From assembly GCA_030248195.1 (NCBI GenBank), contig JASAND010015780.1, forward strand, positions 62,001 through 126,000: 64,000 nt of DNA. Direction: 5' to 3'. Both the position numbers and the translations under genes were made by a program. The stretch comes from Trissonchulus latispiculum. Taxonomy: Eukaryota; Nematoda; Enoplea; Enoplida; Ironidae. The notes under the pieces are model-generated. The model was not told the origin of the DNA. It was given only the letters and a program-made list of their open reading frames with translations, and did not search any database. Positions 46,391-56,662 of the stretch are shown here, in pieces (positions within the stretch are counted from its first letter, which is position 1; every line of letters starts with the position of its first letter).

Positions 46391-46814
46391 TACCCAATCT
46401 GTTGACATGGATTCACAGGAGGACTACTACCTCAATGATTATGTTGTTTGTTATTTTTTGTTATTTGAATGAGAATAAACAAATGAAGGAATGTGAAATA
46501 AAATAGCATGGTAAAAGGAATAAGCTTTATACAGAATTTGTAGTATTCAGGATGGCAGGCTAAAGGTTGAATTGTCTGTAAACATTACATAGCAACTTTA
46601 TATACCCGGAAATGGGTACGTCAGTATTGAGTCGTGTCTTTAAACCCCCAAGCTATAAACTGTAACATTTGATGGATTACCCACGCCGTTATAAAGAGAG
46701 CGCCGCCTCAGGCTATATTAGGTGTCACTTTTGATGGATTACACCCTCTGTCGGCTAATTTGATCTCTGCCCCCAGGGAATTGATAATTAACTCCCTTAG
46801 GGCATTGGAAAAGG

Positions 46815-46823
46815 TATATAAGG
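46815..46823 (+). promoter_or_regulatory. TATA box of the one-finger gene
   Basis: TATATAAGG lies about 105 bases before the ATG at 46926. A TCAGTT initiator-like site is found about 30 bases downstream of the box. Confidence 0.65.
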
Positions 46824-46925
46824 ACGCAAAACTTGGGCACCCTGTCAGTTGGACTCAGTCAGTCGTCGTGAATGGTCGGTACTAGCAGGCTCTCTTAGTA
46901 CGATTTATATATAGTTGGAGTTAGA

Positions 46926-47180
46926 ATGGGTCTACAACAGAACATTTTAGGAATCTTTGAAGGAGAACGTCATCGTTGCAGCTGTGGAAAAAATTTCAAT
47001 AGTGAGAAAGCAATGTTAAAGCATGTCAATGAGGCGCACAATCCTGAATTCACTCTGAAAAAGTGGACATTATTCCCACTACCCACCTTATCAAAGAACA
47101 GCATAGAGAGGCATAAGCGACTAGACTTATACACTGAAAAAACATCTCTAGATTTGGAGAGAGCAGTAAAGCTATATTAA
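46926..47180 (+). CDS. small C2H2 zinc-finger protein of element A
   Basis: 84 residues starting at an ATG (TTAGAATGG context) with a single zinc finger (CSCGKNF...AMLKHVNEAH, residues about 20-40). A basic and hydrophobic C-terminal half follows (KKWTLFPLPTLSKN, ERHKRLDLY). A TATA box and a short leader without upstream ATGs precede it, and it stops 165 bases before the right terminal inverted repeat. It resembles small transcription-regulator genes found at the edge of virus-like elements. The finger uses C-x-C spacing at its first knuckle, which is unusual. Confidence 0.7.
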   Translation: MGLQQNILGIFEGERHRCSCGKNFNSEKAMLKHVNEAHNPEFTLKKWTLFPLPTLSKNSIERHKRLDLYTEKTSLDLERAVKLY

Positions 47181-47344
47181 TGTCGAAATATGAGAAGTGG
47201 TTTTGAATAGTGTATATAGATATGGTGTATATAAACGCGAACGTAGAAAAAATATAAAAACAAAAAAATTAAAAACCATTAATGGCCGACGCCGGGTTCC
47301 AAGCCCCGGAAGAAGAACACAGAGGGGCGGCGGATGATAAATGA

Positions 47345-47586
47345 TGATCGGAGCAGTCATTGGTTGACTTTACGGAAGTATATTAGGACTTGTAGTGCAG
47401 GTCGGGAAGTGTATTTGGATTTTTAGTGCAGGCCGGAGTAAGTCGAGTTTACTACTTTTTAGCTCACCAGAATCATGTGATAGGTTGAAAACTTATAGGC
47501 GGTCAAAAATTACTCCATAAGAAAATTTTATGAATCCTGATTGCCGGATGCTGCGCGAAGATTATATAACCCCGTAATGTTAGAAG
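47345..47586 (-). repeat. right terminal inverted repeat of element A
   Basis: Reverse complement of 40717-40960. See element A. Confidence 0.85.
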
Positions 47587-48019
47587 ACTGAGGATCTGAC
47601 GACTATTCGTTTATTGTACAAAAAGGTTACGCATACGGTAAAAATATACAAAACAAGTTCAAAAGCATTTTAGGAACAATTGATCAGAATTGCATAGTGA
47701 TAATATATAACAAAAGTACTTATTACGATACAAATTAGTTTTCAATAAAATGTACACTTTATCCAAAAGGTTAACACCAATAGTCATAATATACTCAAAT
47801 CTTACAAATTTTTGTATATTCTTTGCCTTTTTGTTGTTAATATTAATTCCTAGTTGATATCATGACTCGGCTTTGTATACTATTTCTTGGCCCTATCAGG
47901 GTGCGGAAGTCGCTTAAAAATATGTTGATTTTGTGTGATAGTATGAGTTTTAGAATCATTTAAAATATTTTAGCCGTAATGAGTGTCAGAAAAAGGCTAG
48001 AGAAAAAAAATTATTTTTT
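47587..48019. other. spacer between elements A and B
   Basis: AT-rich, no gene seen. Confidence 0.6.
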
Positions 48020-48099
48020 TACCAGAAGTGGGCATCGAACTCACACTTCTGACTTCAGCGTGAAAGTGCGTCGTCTGAACCACTCGACCAACCCGGCTT
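48020..48099 (-). tRNA. tRNA-like sequence, probable pseudogene
   Basis: On the minus strand the sequence opens GCCGGGTTGGTCGAGTGG, like the D arm of serine or leucine tRNAs. It has a T arm GTGAG-TTCGATG-CCCAC with one mismatch and ends TTCTGGTA, which pairs weakly with the start. A CTTTCAC stretch sits where the anticodon loop should be, but the stem around it does not pair well. Most likely a tRNA-derived relic or SINE head. Confidence 0.4.
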
Positions 48100-48183
48100 G
48101 CAAAGCTTTATGCCGAAACATACTTATAAATTCAACAAGAGTTAGCAAGTGTTGGGTCAAATGTTTTGTTTGAATGAGCTCTA

Positions 48184-48327
48184 AGTAGTAAGAAAAATAA
48201 GAGTTCAGCCGTCACCCACAATGTGGGCAAGTGTGGGCAGTTACTGATATAAATTTTCTTTACATCTTTACGCTACTTAAATGTGGGCAACTGTGGGTCC
48301 AGTGGAAAACAGTAGGAACAGCACAAC
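48184..48327 (+). repeat. left terminal inverted repeat of element B
   Basis: Contains the palindrome CCCACAATGTGGG and further TGTGGGCA units (GTGTGGGCAG, ATGTGGGCAACTGTGGG). It matches 61357-61499 in reverse complement with only about three differences. Confidence 0.95.
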
Positions 48328-49094
48328 TATGGATAACTTTAAATTATTGTGGGCTATGTACTCTAATTAACTATATGAACTTAACCTAACTAAATGCGGG
48401 ACTTGTTTGGTGAATGTGACTAAAGAGCAATTATAATAGATCTATTCTGTATGTGATTAACTTTCAATAAGAATCATACAAATGAGTTCCTAAAATGCTT
48501 AAGATAGATAAAATTTCCTAATGAATATGTATTTAAAAACTTTGAATTGTTAATAATACAAAATAATAAAGTTTCCTATCAGATAAGAAAAACTTACGCA
48601 TATCATTGGCTAATCAGTAAAACAAGTTATTTCCACAGTTTCTTAAAAGATAGCAAATGAATTTCTAAGATTGTTCTACTAACACAAAAAACGTAAATAA
48701 AAGGATACATACGAAATAATCCTAACCTTTGAATACCAGTTCATAAGAGTTTTGAAAAGAAGTTTGTCACAAAACTAAGAAATTGTAATAATAGTATTAC
48801 ATCACTTCAAAAAAGGACACACTCTGGAATTTAGGTTCAAGAATGTGATATAAACACCATAATTACAAAAGATTATAAAATCAGAGCAAATAATTGCTTA
48901 ACCGTTAACTTTGAATTTAAATAACGATAAACAAAAGAAGTCAGAGATTGCTCCAATAATCTCTTAATTAAACCCAAAAATAGTTGTAAAACAATAACCT
49001 AATTCTTGCTATTAAAGCTAAAACTTTCACTTTCCTACAACACTTCTTCTGAAACTTTGTTAGTTTTTACTACTTGCTTGAATCACGCTTGAAA
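48328..49094. other. no gene seen, element B left flank
   Basis: Very AT-rich sequence upstream of the first spliced gene. Probably regulatory. Confidence 0.5.
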
Positions 49095-49712
49095 ATGGAT
49101 CACCCAAATTGGTCACACCTCGATAATGATGAGTATACTCATCATCATCATTCCTGCCGTCTCTGCAAAGCAAGATCATCCGAGTCAGGAAATCTCAGAA
49201 TTAATACCGGCCCAACTGACAATGATTCGACTCATACGTCATTGGTAAGAAAAATATTGTACTCTTTACAATTTTTAATATTGAGTATACTTGATCAATC
49301 ACATAAGTCTAACCTTACTCAAGATATTAACAGTGAAATCTAAGTAAAGATTTTAACGACTTAATACTAGAATACTTATCAAATTCTTTTGATTTCTAAA
49401 ATTAGTCAAATGTATTATTGGTTGAACAATACGAATAATCACACAAATATTTGCTTACAGCTTTTGTTACTTTTTCAAGGAAAGAGAGAGTAATGATGCC
49501 AACAATGAACCAGCCATCGTTTTCGACAAGCTAATGCATACCAGAAAATATGAGCATATCGACATCGTATCAGACGACGAAGATATGGATACAACAAGTG
49601 AGGTAAAATATGATTTTCTTCACATTTCAACGATTTTCCCAACTATCCTTTTAAGGAAGGGGAGAACGGTTTCACTCAACTTCTTCAGAGAGACCTACCT
49701 TTTGGCATATGA
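49095..49712 (+). CDS. small spliced acidic protein of element B (109 residues)
   Basis: Three exons, 49095-49244, 49480-49602 and 49656-49712, all join in phase 0 with donors TTG|GTAAGA and GAG|GTAAAA and acceptors TTTTTCAAG and CCTTTTAAG. The ATG at 49095 (GAAAATGG) gives 50 + 41 + 18 residues and a TGA. The N-terminus has a His run followed by a CxxC pair (HHHHSCRLC). The middle is acidic (VSDDEDMDTTSE) and the C-terminus is short and neutral. No family is recognised. The second intron is only 53 bases. Consistent phases make the gene model good although the function is unknown. Confidence 0.6.
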
Positions 49713-50729
49713 TTAGCTACCATATCAAGGTAAAATAGTCCGTATAGGGTATTATTATATCTAACCCACATCGATTCAAACACTACACCAAAGTCTAATT
49801 TTTTATGCGAAAAATTTTTCAAAAAGCTTTTTTGAACTCTGGTGGATTAACGGTTTGATCATTCTAAAAATTGTTGCCACGAATGTTAAATGCTATTCGT
49901 ACTAAATACTAAAAGTATTCCGGCTTTTGAACGTTATTTGCTTCTTTAATAATCCCAGATCAAAGTTTGAAATTCTGTAGAGTTTCGAAGTGACCGTGTG
50001 CCGTTTTCATTCTAATTAAAATTGACTGCCCCTAGCATACCGCAGATTTTAACCAATTATTGGACTCTAATAGGCGTAAACTGTGGATCAGTTTCGAGGG
50101 CTTTGGTTTTCTGGTTAGTGCGCTAGCAAACTTTGTTAAGAAAAAACCCTTATTCTTAGGCTTAAAAAGCTAGCTAAGCGCAGTAAAAATGGGGTTAAAA
50201 ACTTTTTGTCTCCAATTTTACCTAAAAGGTGTTTATAGGGATTAGTTGACCTGCTGCATCCGAATATAAATCCGTTTTTCGATAAGACACTTCCTTCGCT
50301 CAGTATGCGCTTACAACTGTCTGAGCTTTTTTGGAATGATCACCATCCATACTTCGAAAAGTCAATCTAGCATGTCTAAACATTGAATCGAGAACTAGCT
50401 TTCTGCACATCTTGGTACACTCACTGATCTGTAATGCGCAAAGTTTCAAACGATTCTACCACAGTACTTTGGAGTAATTGACTCACATCTTCAAGATGGC
50501 ATCAAATAACAGCGACAATATCAATAATATAATTTGGCACTGCGAACACAGGGATTAACGAGATCACATCATTTTTACTTAAGCTATGACAGATAGTTCG
50601 TTATTAATTGGATCAAATTTGTATTCATTTGGTAAACCACAGCTCATTAGACGTTAGTTAACCTCCCGTATAGACCTACAACACCCAATTTTTCACAATT
50701 TAATTGTATTGTATTGTATTTAATTGTAG
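49713..50729. other. no supported gene
   Basis: AT-rich. A 20-codon frame starting ATGGCATCAAATAACAGC at 50495 could be part of an upstream exon of the next gene, but no donor matches. Confidence 0.4.
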
Positions 50730-51114
50730 AAGAGAACACAATGGTCTAGAGATTATTTTACACAATATGCACTATATGACAGAACTATTTCTGGAAAAGT
50801 TACGTACCTTGCGCATAGACCAGAGCGAGGCGAAGTTTGTGTACGTGTCATGTCGAGCTTTGGATCAACAACACCAACTTCTGATGGCTCCACAAGACGC
50901 TACACTGCATGGAATTCTTTCAAACTTTAAACTATTTTACACTAAACCTAACACTATTATGTGGCAAAAGACTAGCCAGCTTTTCCAACATCGACCTTGT
51001 ATTAAAATTCGCACCCCCCCTCCCCCTAAGTGCAACCATTTTCAGTTTAGAACAGTAAAAGCCATTAAAACATTCTACTTTCCAATGTTAGATGAAAAGT
51101 CTACCCTACGTTAA
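50730..51114 (+). CDS. unrecognised exon or small gene of element B
   Basis: Open from the acceptor-like TTTAATTGTAG (50719-50729) to a TAA at 51112-51114, about 127 residues. The first ATG in frame is at 50769. The product is neutral to basic, with a helical first third (TELFLEKLRTLRIDQSEAKF), a middle with SCRALDQQHQ and a Pro-rich stretch encoded by CCCCCC runs (PPPPK). No family recognised. It may be a last exon. AT-rich sequence and a tRNA-like element follow. Confidence 0.4.
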
Positions 51115-51330
51115 TTTGAATCATAGATGCTGAATGTGGAAATGGAAATTGTGAAAAAAAAACAAACTAGGTCAAGATACTACATATCTGATGCTGTAAA
51201 TGAAATGAAACTATGATTTCTCTCACACATCAATGATTATCCCAACTATTAGTTGCAGAGCTATATGCCTATTCAATAACGTGCAGTACAGTTTGGGTGT
51301 TCGAATTGAAACTTCAGCTTGGTTCGATTA

Positions 51331-51403
51331 TATCTCGTGGATGAATCGATAGAGCGCTGGTCTATACGGAAGGTTGTGGGTTCGATCCTCACCTCAGCCT
51401 AGA
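51331..51403 (+). tRNA. tRNA-like sequence, probable SINE head or pseudogene
   Basis: The A-box-like GGATGAATCGATAGAGCG and B box GGGTTCGATCC are separated by the usual distance. The T stem GTGGG/CTCAC pairs fully (one G-T). The acceptor and anticodon stems do not form convincingly, so it is not a functional tRNA. Confidence 0.45.
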
Positions 51404-51716
51404 AGTTTTTGGGTCGGAGCTGCTGTAGTGATATCCTTATTTCTTTCGCTTATAATCTTGTACTATCCTTTTCAGTTCAAAACGTCAAATTAGTCAAACA
51501 GTAAATTTGTAATATCTGATTCACCTATTAAGAAACGCTTTTAGTGAATTCCTATAGCCAATAAATAAATAATTATTGCTTTAACAACTTTCACCACAAA
51601 CATTTAAATGTTTTATACACTTAGACTTTTCATAGTATGTGTTCCAAATTCTGCATAGCAAACAAATTCCTACGCATTTACGAATAACTGAAAAAGCTTT
51701 ATCATCTGATAGATAA

Positions 51717-52909
51717 CTATAGTACGACCAAAAAATGTGTGTACAAACTTCGACCGTTTGTAGCAGATTAACCTTTGGAGTAAACCCCAACAATGTATAT
51801 ATTTTTAGAATCCTCAGGAACTCGAAATTTTGAAAATCCGGAAAATTCCGGAATTCCGGGTTTCATTCACGGAAAATCTAAAATTTTTAGTTTTTCGCCA
51901 AATTTTTATCGCAATCAAAATATGGTTTTCACGATCGAATAGAGCTGGTCCCGCTGCATATTTTTGCTCTTACAAGTTTTTCACGAAAATGCACCCAGTT
52001 TCCGGAATTCCGGGTTTTCAAAATTTCCGGATTTTAAAAATTTTCTCCAATACCCACAAGACGGGTATCATTCGAAAGCTCTTATCGAGCTGAATAAGAT
52101 TTGTAATAGAATGAACTCTTGAAAATGCACACATTTCCCGGAATTCTAGAAAACATAATTTTCCGGGATTTTCCGGATTTTAAAAATTTTCTCCAATACC
52201 CCACAATATGGGTATCATTCGAAAGCTCTTGATGAGCTGAACAAATCTTGTAATAGGAGCAACTCGCAGAAATGAGCCCAGTTCTCGGAATTCGATAAAA
52301 CCTTCTAAGCTAGAGTGAAATCCGGAATTCGTGAATTTCGGGAATTTGGTGCATTTTCAGATATTGGTTCTATCACAAGATTTGTTCAGCTCATCAAGAG
52401 CTTTCGAATGATACCCATATTGTGGGGTATTGGAGAAACTTTTTAAAATCCGGAAAATCCCGGAAAATCCTGTTTTCTCGAATTCCGGGAAATGTGTGCA
52501 TTTTCAAGAGTTCATTCTATTACAAAAGTTGTTCAGCTCGAAAACAGCTTTCGAACGATACCCATCTTGTGGGTATTGGAGAAAATTTTTAAAATCCGGA
52601 AATTTTGAAAACCCGGAATTCCGGAAACTGGGTGCATTTTCGTGAAAAACTTGTAAGAGCAAAAATATGCAGCGGGACCAGCTCTATTCGATCGTGAAAA
52701 CCATATTTTGATTGCGATAAAAATTTGGCGAAAAACTAAAAATTTTAGACTTTCCGTGAATGAAACCCGGAATTCCGGAATTTTCCGGATTTTCGAAATT
52801 TCGAGTTCCTGAGGATTCTAAAAATATATACATTGTTGGGGTTTACTCCACAGGTTAATCTGCTATAAACGGTCGAAGTTTGTACACACATTTTTTGGTC
52901 GTACTATAG
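51717..52909. mobile_element. foldback element, CCGGAATTCC family, copy 2
   Basis: Same termini (CTATAGTACGACC and inverse) and arms as 34504-35569, with over 90% identity over the shared parts, but longer in the centre by about one unit (1193 against 1066 bases). It is inserted within element B, between the exon at 50730-51114 and the next gene, so element B was there before it. Confidence 0.9.
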
Positions 52910-52975
52910 TTATGCTTACTTAATTTTGAACTTTTATATCAATTTCACAAGCTTCATCCAGTATATATGTTTTAG

Positions 52976-54003
52976 AGCACAGCTATAGTTGCATGCAGCT
53001 GGTGTCTAGGAAAAAGTTCAGTGCACTGCAAACAAAAGTCACTGAAACGGAATCCAGGTCCAAGAATTAGTGACAAGGATCATGCTAGAGCCAATTTGTC
53101 ACTTAGTCCGATAACAAAGAAGGAAGACGCCCGATGTGCTTTTTGCTCCTCAGATGAGATTGTATTCTTAACTGAGGTTGAAGGCTTTCCTGACCCTATT
53201 AGTCATGAAATTTCATGGATAAATGGAGCAGCAGTTTCATTGAAGATGAAACCCTTCTATGAAGGACTCAAAGCACTGTTCTACTTTTAATCTATGCATT
53301 GTAAACAAAAATGTAATTCGAATAAAGGTTTTAGGAAGGAAGCAATGGTAGTTCTAATGATGATTCAAGTTCAACTGTCATTTCACAAGAAATCCAAGAC
53401 ACCGATACCGATACTTTTCGCATTCAGGTGAATAACCCATTCATTCTCAAAATTTTTCATAGAAATAAATGTATTTTAATACAACAATTTCCTATACAAC
53501 CGAATATAACAATATTTAAGCTTGATCAAACACTCTGTGATTTTTGTAGAATGCGTTTCAATTTCTGCATCCGCAGACAGAAACACTCCTAAAAGCTGCC
53601 TTCGATAATTACACTCGAATGATCAAAATAGCTTTGAATGCTATTCCTCAGAAGTACAGATCAATGGCTGTACATGAACAGATCTGGCTGGATGACATGA
53701 ACTCTCTGCTGATAGAAATAGACCATCTGCTACCTCCTGGTGAGATATAATAAAATGATATATATTAAGTAAACTAAATACTTAGTCCCGAGAATTCCTT
53801 ATACACAAAGTTTTGCAATCATAAAACTGACATATACCTGCTTCCAGCAGTTAACGCTGTGAAACGTACTACTTATTAACTTAACCTAGAAATAAATTAA
53901 CAAAAATTAACAAATTTAAATGAACATAAATTTATGTTTTCTGAATTTAGGAAAGGAAATCCAATTGTTTTATGACAGCAGAGCTCCAGATGCTATGAAT
54001 TAA
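52976..54003 (+). CDS. spliced gene of element B, unrecognised
   Basis: Four exons are proposed: from an acceptor near 52975 to about 53176 (weak GTTGAA donor), 53335-53427, 53577-53739 and 53951-54003. The last three junctions are clean: CAG|GTGAAT to CCGCAG, and CCTG|GTGAGA to AATTTAG, in matching phase, ending at TAA 54001-54003. The first exon carries a basic part (KRNPGPR) and a CAFC pair. The second is Ser/Asp/Thr-rich. The third and fourth form a helical, more globular C-terminus (LLKAAFDNYTRMIKIAL, IWLDDMNSLLIEIDHLL). The start codon is not seen; the first exon lacks an ATG, and the foldback insertion just upstream may have separated or removed it. No family recognised. Confidence 0.5.
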
Positions 54004-54566
54004 GTGGAGATATGAGTAAAACGAAGCAATTTGGTTCTGAACAATTGTTATGAATACTTGTAAATACATTAAATTGAATAAACGTTGGACGTAACTAGGC
54101 TTAAACATTGCTATTGGTTCATTTGAGCATTTGAAATAGGTTAAATCTAGATTGGAAATGATGTTGAATAAAATAATAATTTCAAACTCCGTTTGAAACT
54201 AAAATTGAAAAGAAATAAAGTACTAGGTTAAAAACTTTTGTAAATATTTCCTTTAATACGTGAATGAATATTGAAAATTTAAGATCATTTAGAAAACAGC
54301 ATCACCTGAACTAATTAGAATTGCTACACTAAGTGGCTGATCAAAACATACTTCAAAATTAAACATCTACGTTGAAAACAATGGTACCAGACATAGCTTT
54401 ATTATAACTAGTTAACACTGCATAACGTTCTTATATCAAACACATTACAGAAAAGCACTTAATATTCTACAATTAAAATCTAAATTCATTAAATTTAAAT
54501 AATCGGTCATAGTCCATTACTAAATGTTCTCTCACACTTCTTCGCTCCAATGTTTCTTCGATGCTT
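54004..54566. other. no gene seen
   Basis: AT-rich sequence between converging genes; probable 3' untranslated regions. AATAAA-like sites occur near 54077 and 54170. Confidence 0.5.
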
Positions 54567-55205
54567 TTATGCTTTGGTAGCTTTGTCATCGATGAAATAT
54601 TCAGCCGATCGTTTCCGGTTCTGATTCTTCCTGGCCATACGATCTTTCTTCGCTTCTTCCGCCAAATTTTGCAATCCTTCGTCGATTGCCTTCCGGATAT
54701 CGTCTTCGAGGGACACCAGCTTTTCCCATTCGCCAGGAGTCAGAACAATCCCAAAACGTGTCGGAACTCCCTGATCATTTGCACCCACAACTTTCCAATA
54801 CCGCAGGTGGATATGGGGTTTATCCTGGTAATAATTTAGGGTAACCCACTTGTGCTTAGACACTTCAACACCATCCACCCTGTAGACCATTTCCTTCTCC
54901 TTCTCAAATGCCTGTCGCACGGCATCACCAGCGTTCATCAGCTCATCGAACCCTTTTCTATTTAAACCGATCCCTTGAGTGCTGCCGTCCTCCTTAGTCT
55001 TTGTGAACTCCACCGTCAGATACCAAGGCACCCAATTCAAATGTTGCGACAATAGCCATATTGCTGATTTCAATGAACACAGACAGGAAAGACTTGGACA
55101 GTGAATAGCAGTCAAAAACTGCAATCTTTTATACCACTTCATTGTTCCTACTGACCTAGACAGATACTCAAATGAACCATTCTGTACCACTCCAAATATG
55201 ATCAT
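54567..55205 (-). CDS. tandem PC4-like single-strand DNA-binding protein
   Basis: The frame ends at TAA 54567-54569; the first ATG is at 55205, but the conserved part starts near 55040, so the true start or a first exon is uncertain. Two PC4-type units follow each other. Unit 1 has LTVEFTKT and QGIGLNRKGFDEL and then a helix. Unit 2 has WVTLNYYQ, IHLRYWKVVG, FGIVLTPGEWEKL and a closing helix (DDIRKAIDEGL). The phrase [I/V]xLRxW...GIxLxPxEWxxL is the signature of the C-terminal ssDNA-binding domain of the p15/PC4 coactivator family, normally present once and acting as a dimer. Here two units may mimic a dimer in one chain. A basic tail (KKDRMARKNQNRKR) follows. Next to a DNA polymerase this would suit a replication ssDNA-binding protein. 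Two decayed relatives are in this window (16798-17395 and 25925-26711). Confidence 0.7.
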   Translation of the reverse strand: MIIFGVVQNGSFEYLSRSVGTMKWYKRLQFLTAIHCPSLSCLCSLKSAIWLLSQHLNWVPWYLTVEFTKTKEDGSTQGIGLNRKGFDELMNAGDAVRQAFEKEKEMVYRVDGVEVSKHKWVTLNYYQDKPHIHLRYWKVVGANDQGVPTRFGIVLTPGEWEKLVSLEDDIRKAIDEGLQNLAEEAKKDRMARKNQNRKRSAEYFIDDKATKA

Positions 55206-55211
55206 TCGCAA

Positions 55212-55600
55212 TAGTCACTGGGTTAAGACAGCGAAATGTCAAAGTTTATCATTCAAAGTTTATTCATGTTACTTTTAAGTGATATCTAAGCTCTAAAATA
55301 GGCAAAACACCTGCAACCACTAACCTACAATTGACGAAATTTGAACGTTCATTCGGATTTGGTTTAATTTCATTTTAATTGATGCCCACGCGAATCAGTA
55401 AATGTAAAAGTTCATTTTACACCAGTCACTGAGTCTGAAGCGACACAAGAAGTGGTCAAGTTCATTTGGTTTATCGAAATCTATTAATTTCTACACGCGT
55501 GTAGCAACTAACACAGGAGTTAAAGTTCAAGCATGTATTAGTTTGCGACTTGTAGTGCCACAAAAAGTATGCCAACGTTTACCTTTAGGCAATTTTTAAC
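55212..55600. other. no gene seen; intergenic region between divergent PC4-like and polymerase genes
   Basis: AT-rich region likely to hold the promoter of the minus-strand PC4-like gene and upstream elements of the plus-strand leader that starts after the TATA box at 55604. Confidence 0.45.
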
Positions 55601-55603
55601 CAG

Positions 55604-55610
55604 TATATAA
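55604..55610 (+). promoter_or_regulatory. TATA box 1 upstream of the polymerase
   Basis: TATATAA followed about 30 bases later by a pyrimidine-rich leader (55632-55995) with no long frame that ends in a consensus donor AAC|GTAAGT at 55996. The likely acceptor is that of the polymerase exon at 56659. Confidence 0.5.
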
Positions 55611-56231
55611 GAGTAGAAATTTCAGTTTCTCCTTATGCTTCTCTTCAGTGAATCTCGCTTATAATCATTCAATTCCAGCATCGTTGATTTCCCTACTAGT
55701 TTTGATTCTACAGCTCCACCTTTCCTTTTTGCTTCTGAGTTAATTCCCTCCCCTTCAATCTTTTCTGCGACTCGACCAACCAATCATTCCTTCCGTTATA
55801 TCATCTTTCCATCCCATCGTAAACATCAACCAATCTCATCTTCCATTCCACCTATCTCAGCGAGTCTTTCTGTCCATTTTCAGCCTAAGTGCGTTTCTAT
55901 CTAGGCTTCATCCAATCCAACACATCTTCCAACCGATCCTGTTCATACCGCATTCCACTTTCCTGTACATTTGTCTTCTACTCATCTTCAGTAACGTAAG
56001 TACCATATTTTATTTGCTTTTGTAAGAGCATATTAGTTTGGATGGCTCTGTATAATGAGCAGTAGTAAAAAATGGGGACACTGGTGCAAAACAAGTTTCG
56101 TGAAATGTTCTAGAATTTTCTGGAACATTCAACCCAATCGAACTTGGGTTTAATTTTAACCAATCAAATTGAAGCATAAGTCACGTGATGTCTTTTAACC
56201 AATCAAATTCGTTGCTGTATATCCTAAAAAC

Positions 56232-56238
56232 TATATAA
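56232..56238 (+). promoter_or_regulatory. TATA box 2 upstream of the polymerase
   Basis: TATATAA followed by a short possible leader exon (about 56262-56293) ending GAGAA|GTAAGT. The acceptor TTTGTTTACAG at 56649-56659 lies three bases before the polymerase ATG. Confidence 0.6.
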
Positions 56239-56662
56239 GGGAATAATTTTTGGAAAAGTTAATCATTTGCTTACTTACGTGTTCAGTGGAGAAGTAAGTT
56301 ATGTTTCTTCCTATACAAAACTGTGCGTACACCATATGTAATCCTATTTGACTATCATGCTGTGTTTGCTGATGTGGTGCATCCATTGTGATATTGCCTT
56401 GAACTAATTTTATTCTGTACTTTTTTAAAGTTATTCAGACTTTATATCAAATTTTTCTAATCATTTCTACTGCATTTTTCAGAATTGAAGTGTTAGAAAA
56501 GCAGTGGTTGACTAATTGTATCGAAAAATACTGTTGTGTTTTTTACTAAAAAATCCAATATATGTGTGTATACAGTTATTTGCTACCATGTTAGAATATT
56601 TCTATTTATCTATATTAGCTGGAAATTTCAGAACAATGTGATGTATTATTTGTTTACAGAAA

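Larger units (their letters stand above)
40717..47586. mobile_element. element A: 6.9-kb element with ~240-bp terminal inverted repeats and C2H2 genes
   Basis: Sequence from CTTCTAGCATTA (40717) to about 40960 is repeated in reverse complement from about 47345 to 47586, with about 85% identity. Shared phrases include CAATCAGGATTCATAAAATT, GAGTAATTTTTGACCGCC and CGACTTACTCCGGCCTGCAC. Between the repeats lie zinc-finger genes on the minus strand (41233-42739) and two genes on the plus strand (44563-47180). No transposase, integrase, polymerase or capsid motif is recognised. The two-strand layout, small spliced genes and long terminal repeats recall Polinton-type or other virus-like elements, of which this may be a defective or satellite member. 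A target duplication was not found. Confidence 0.7.
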
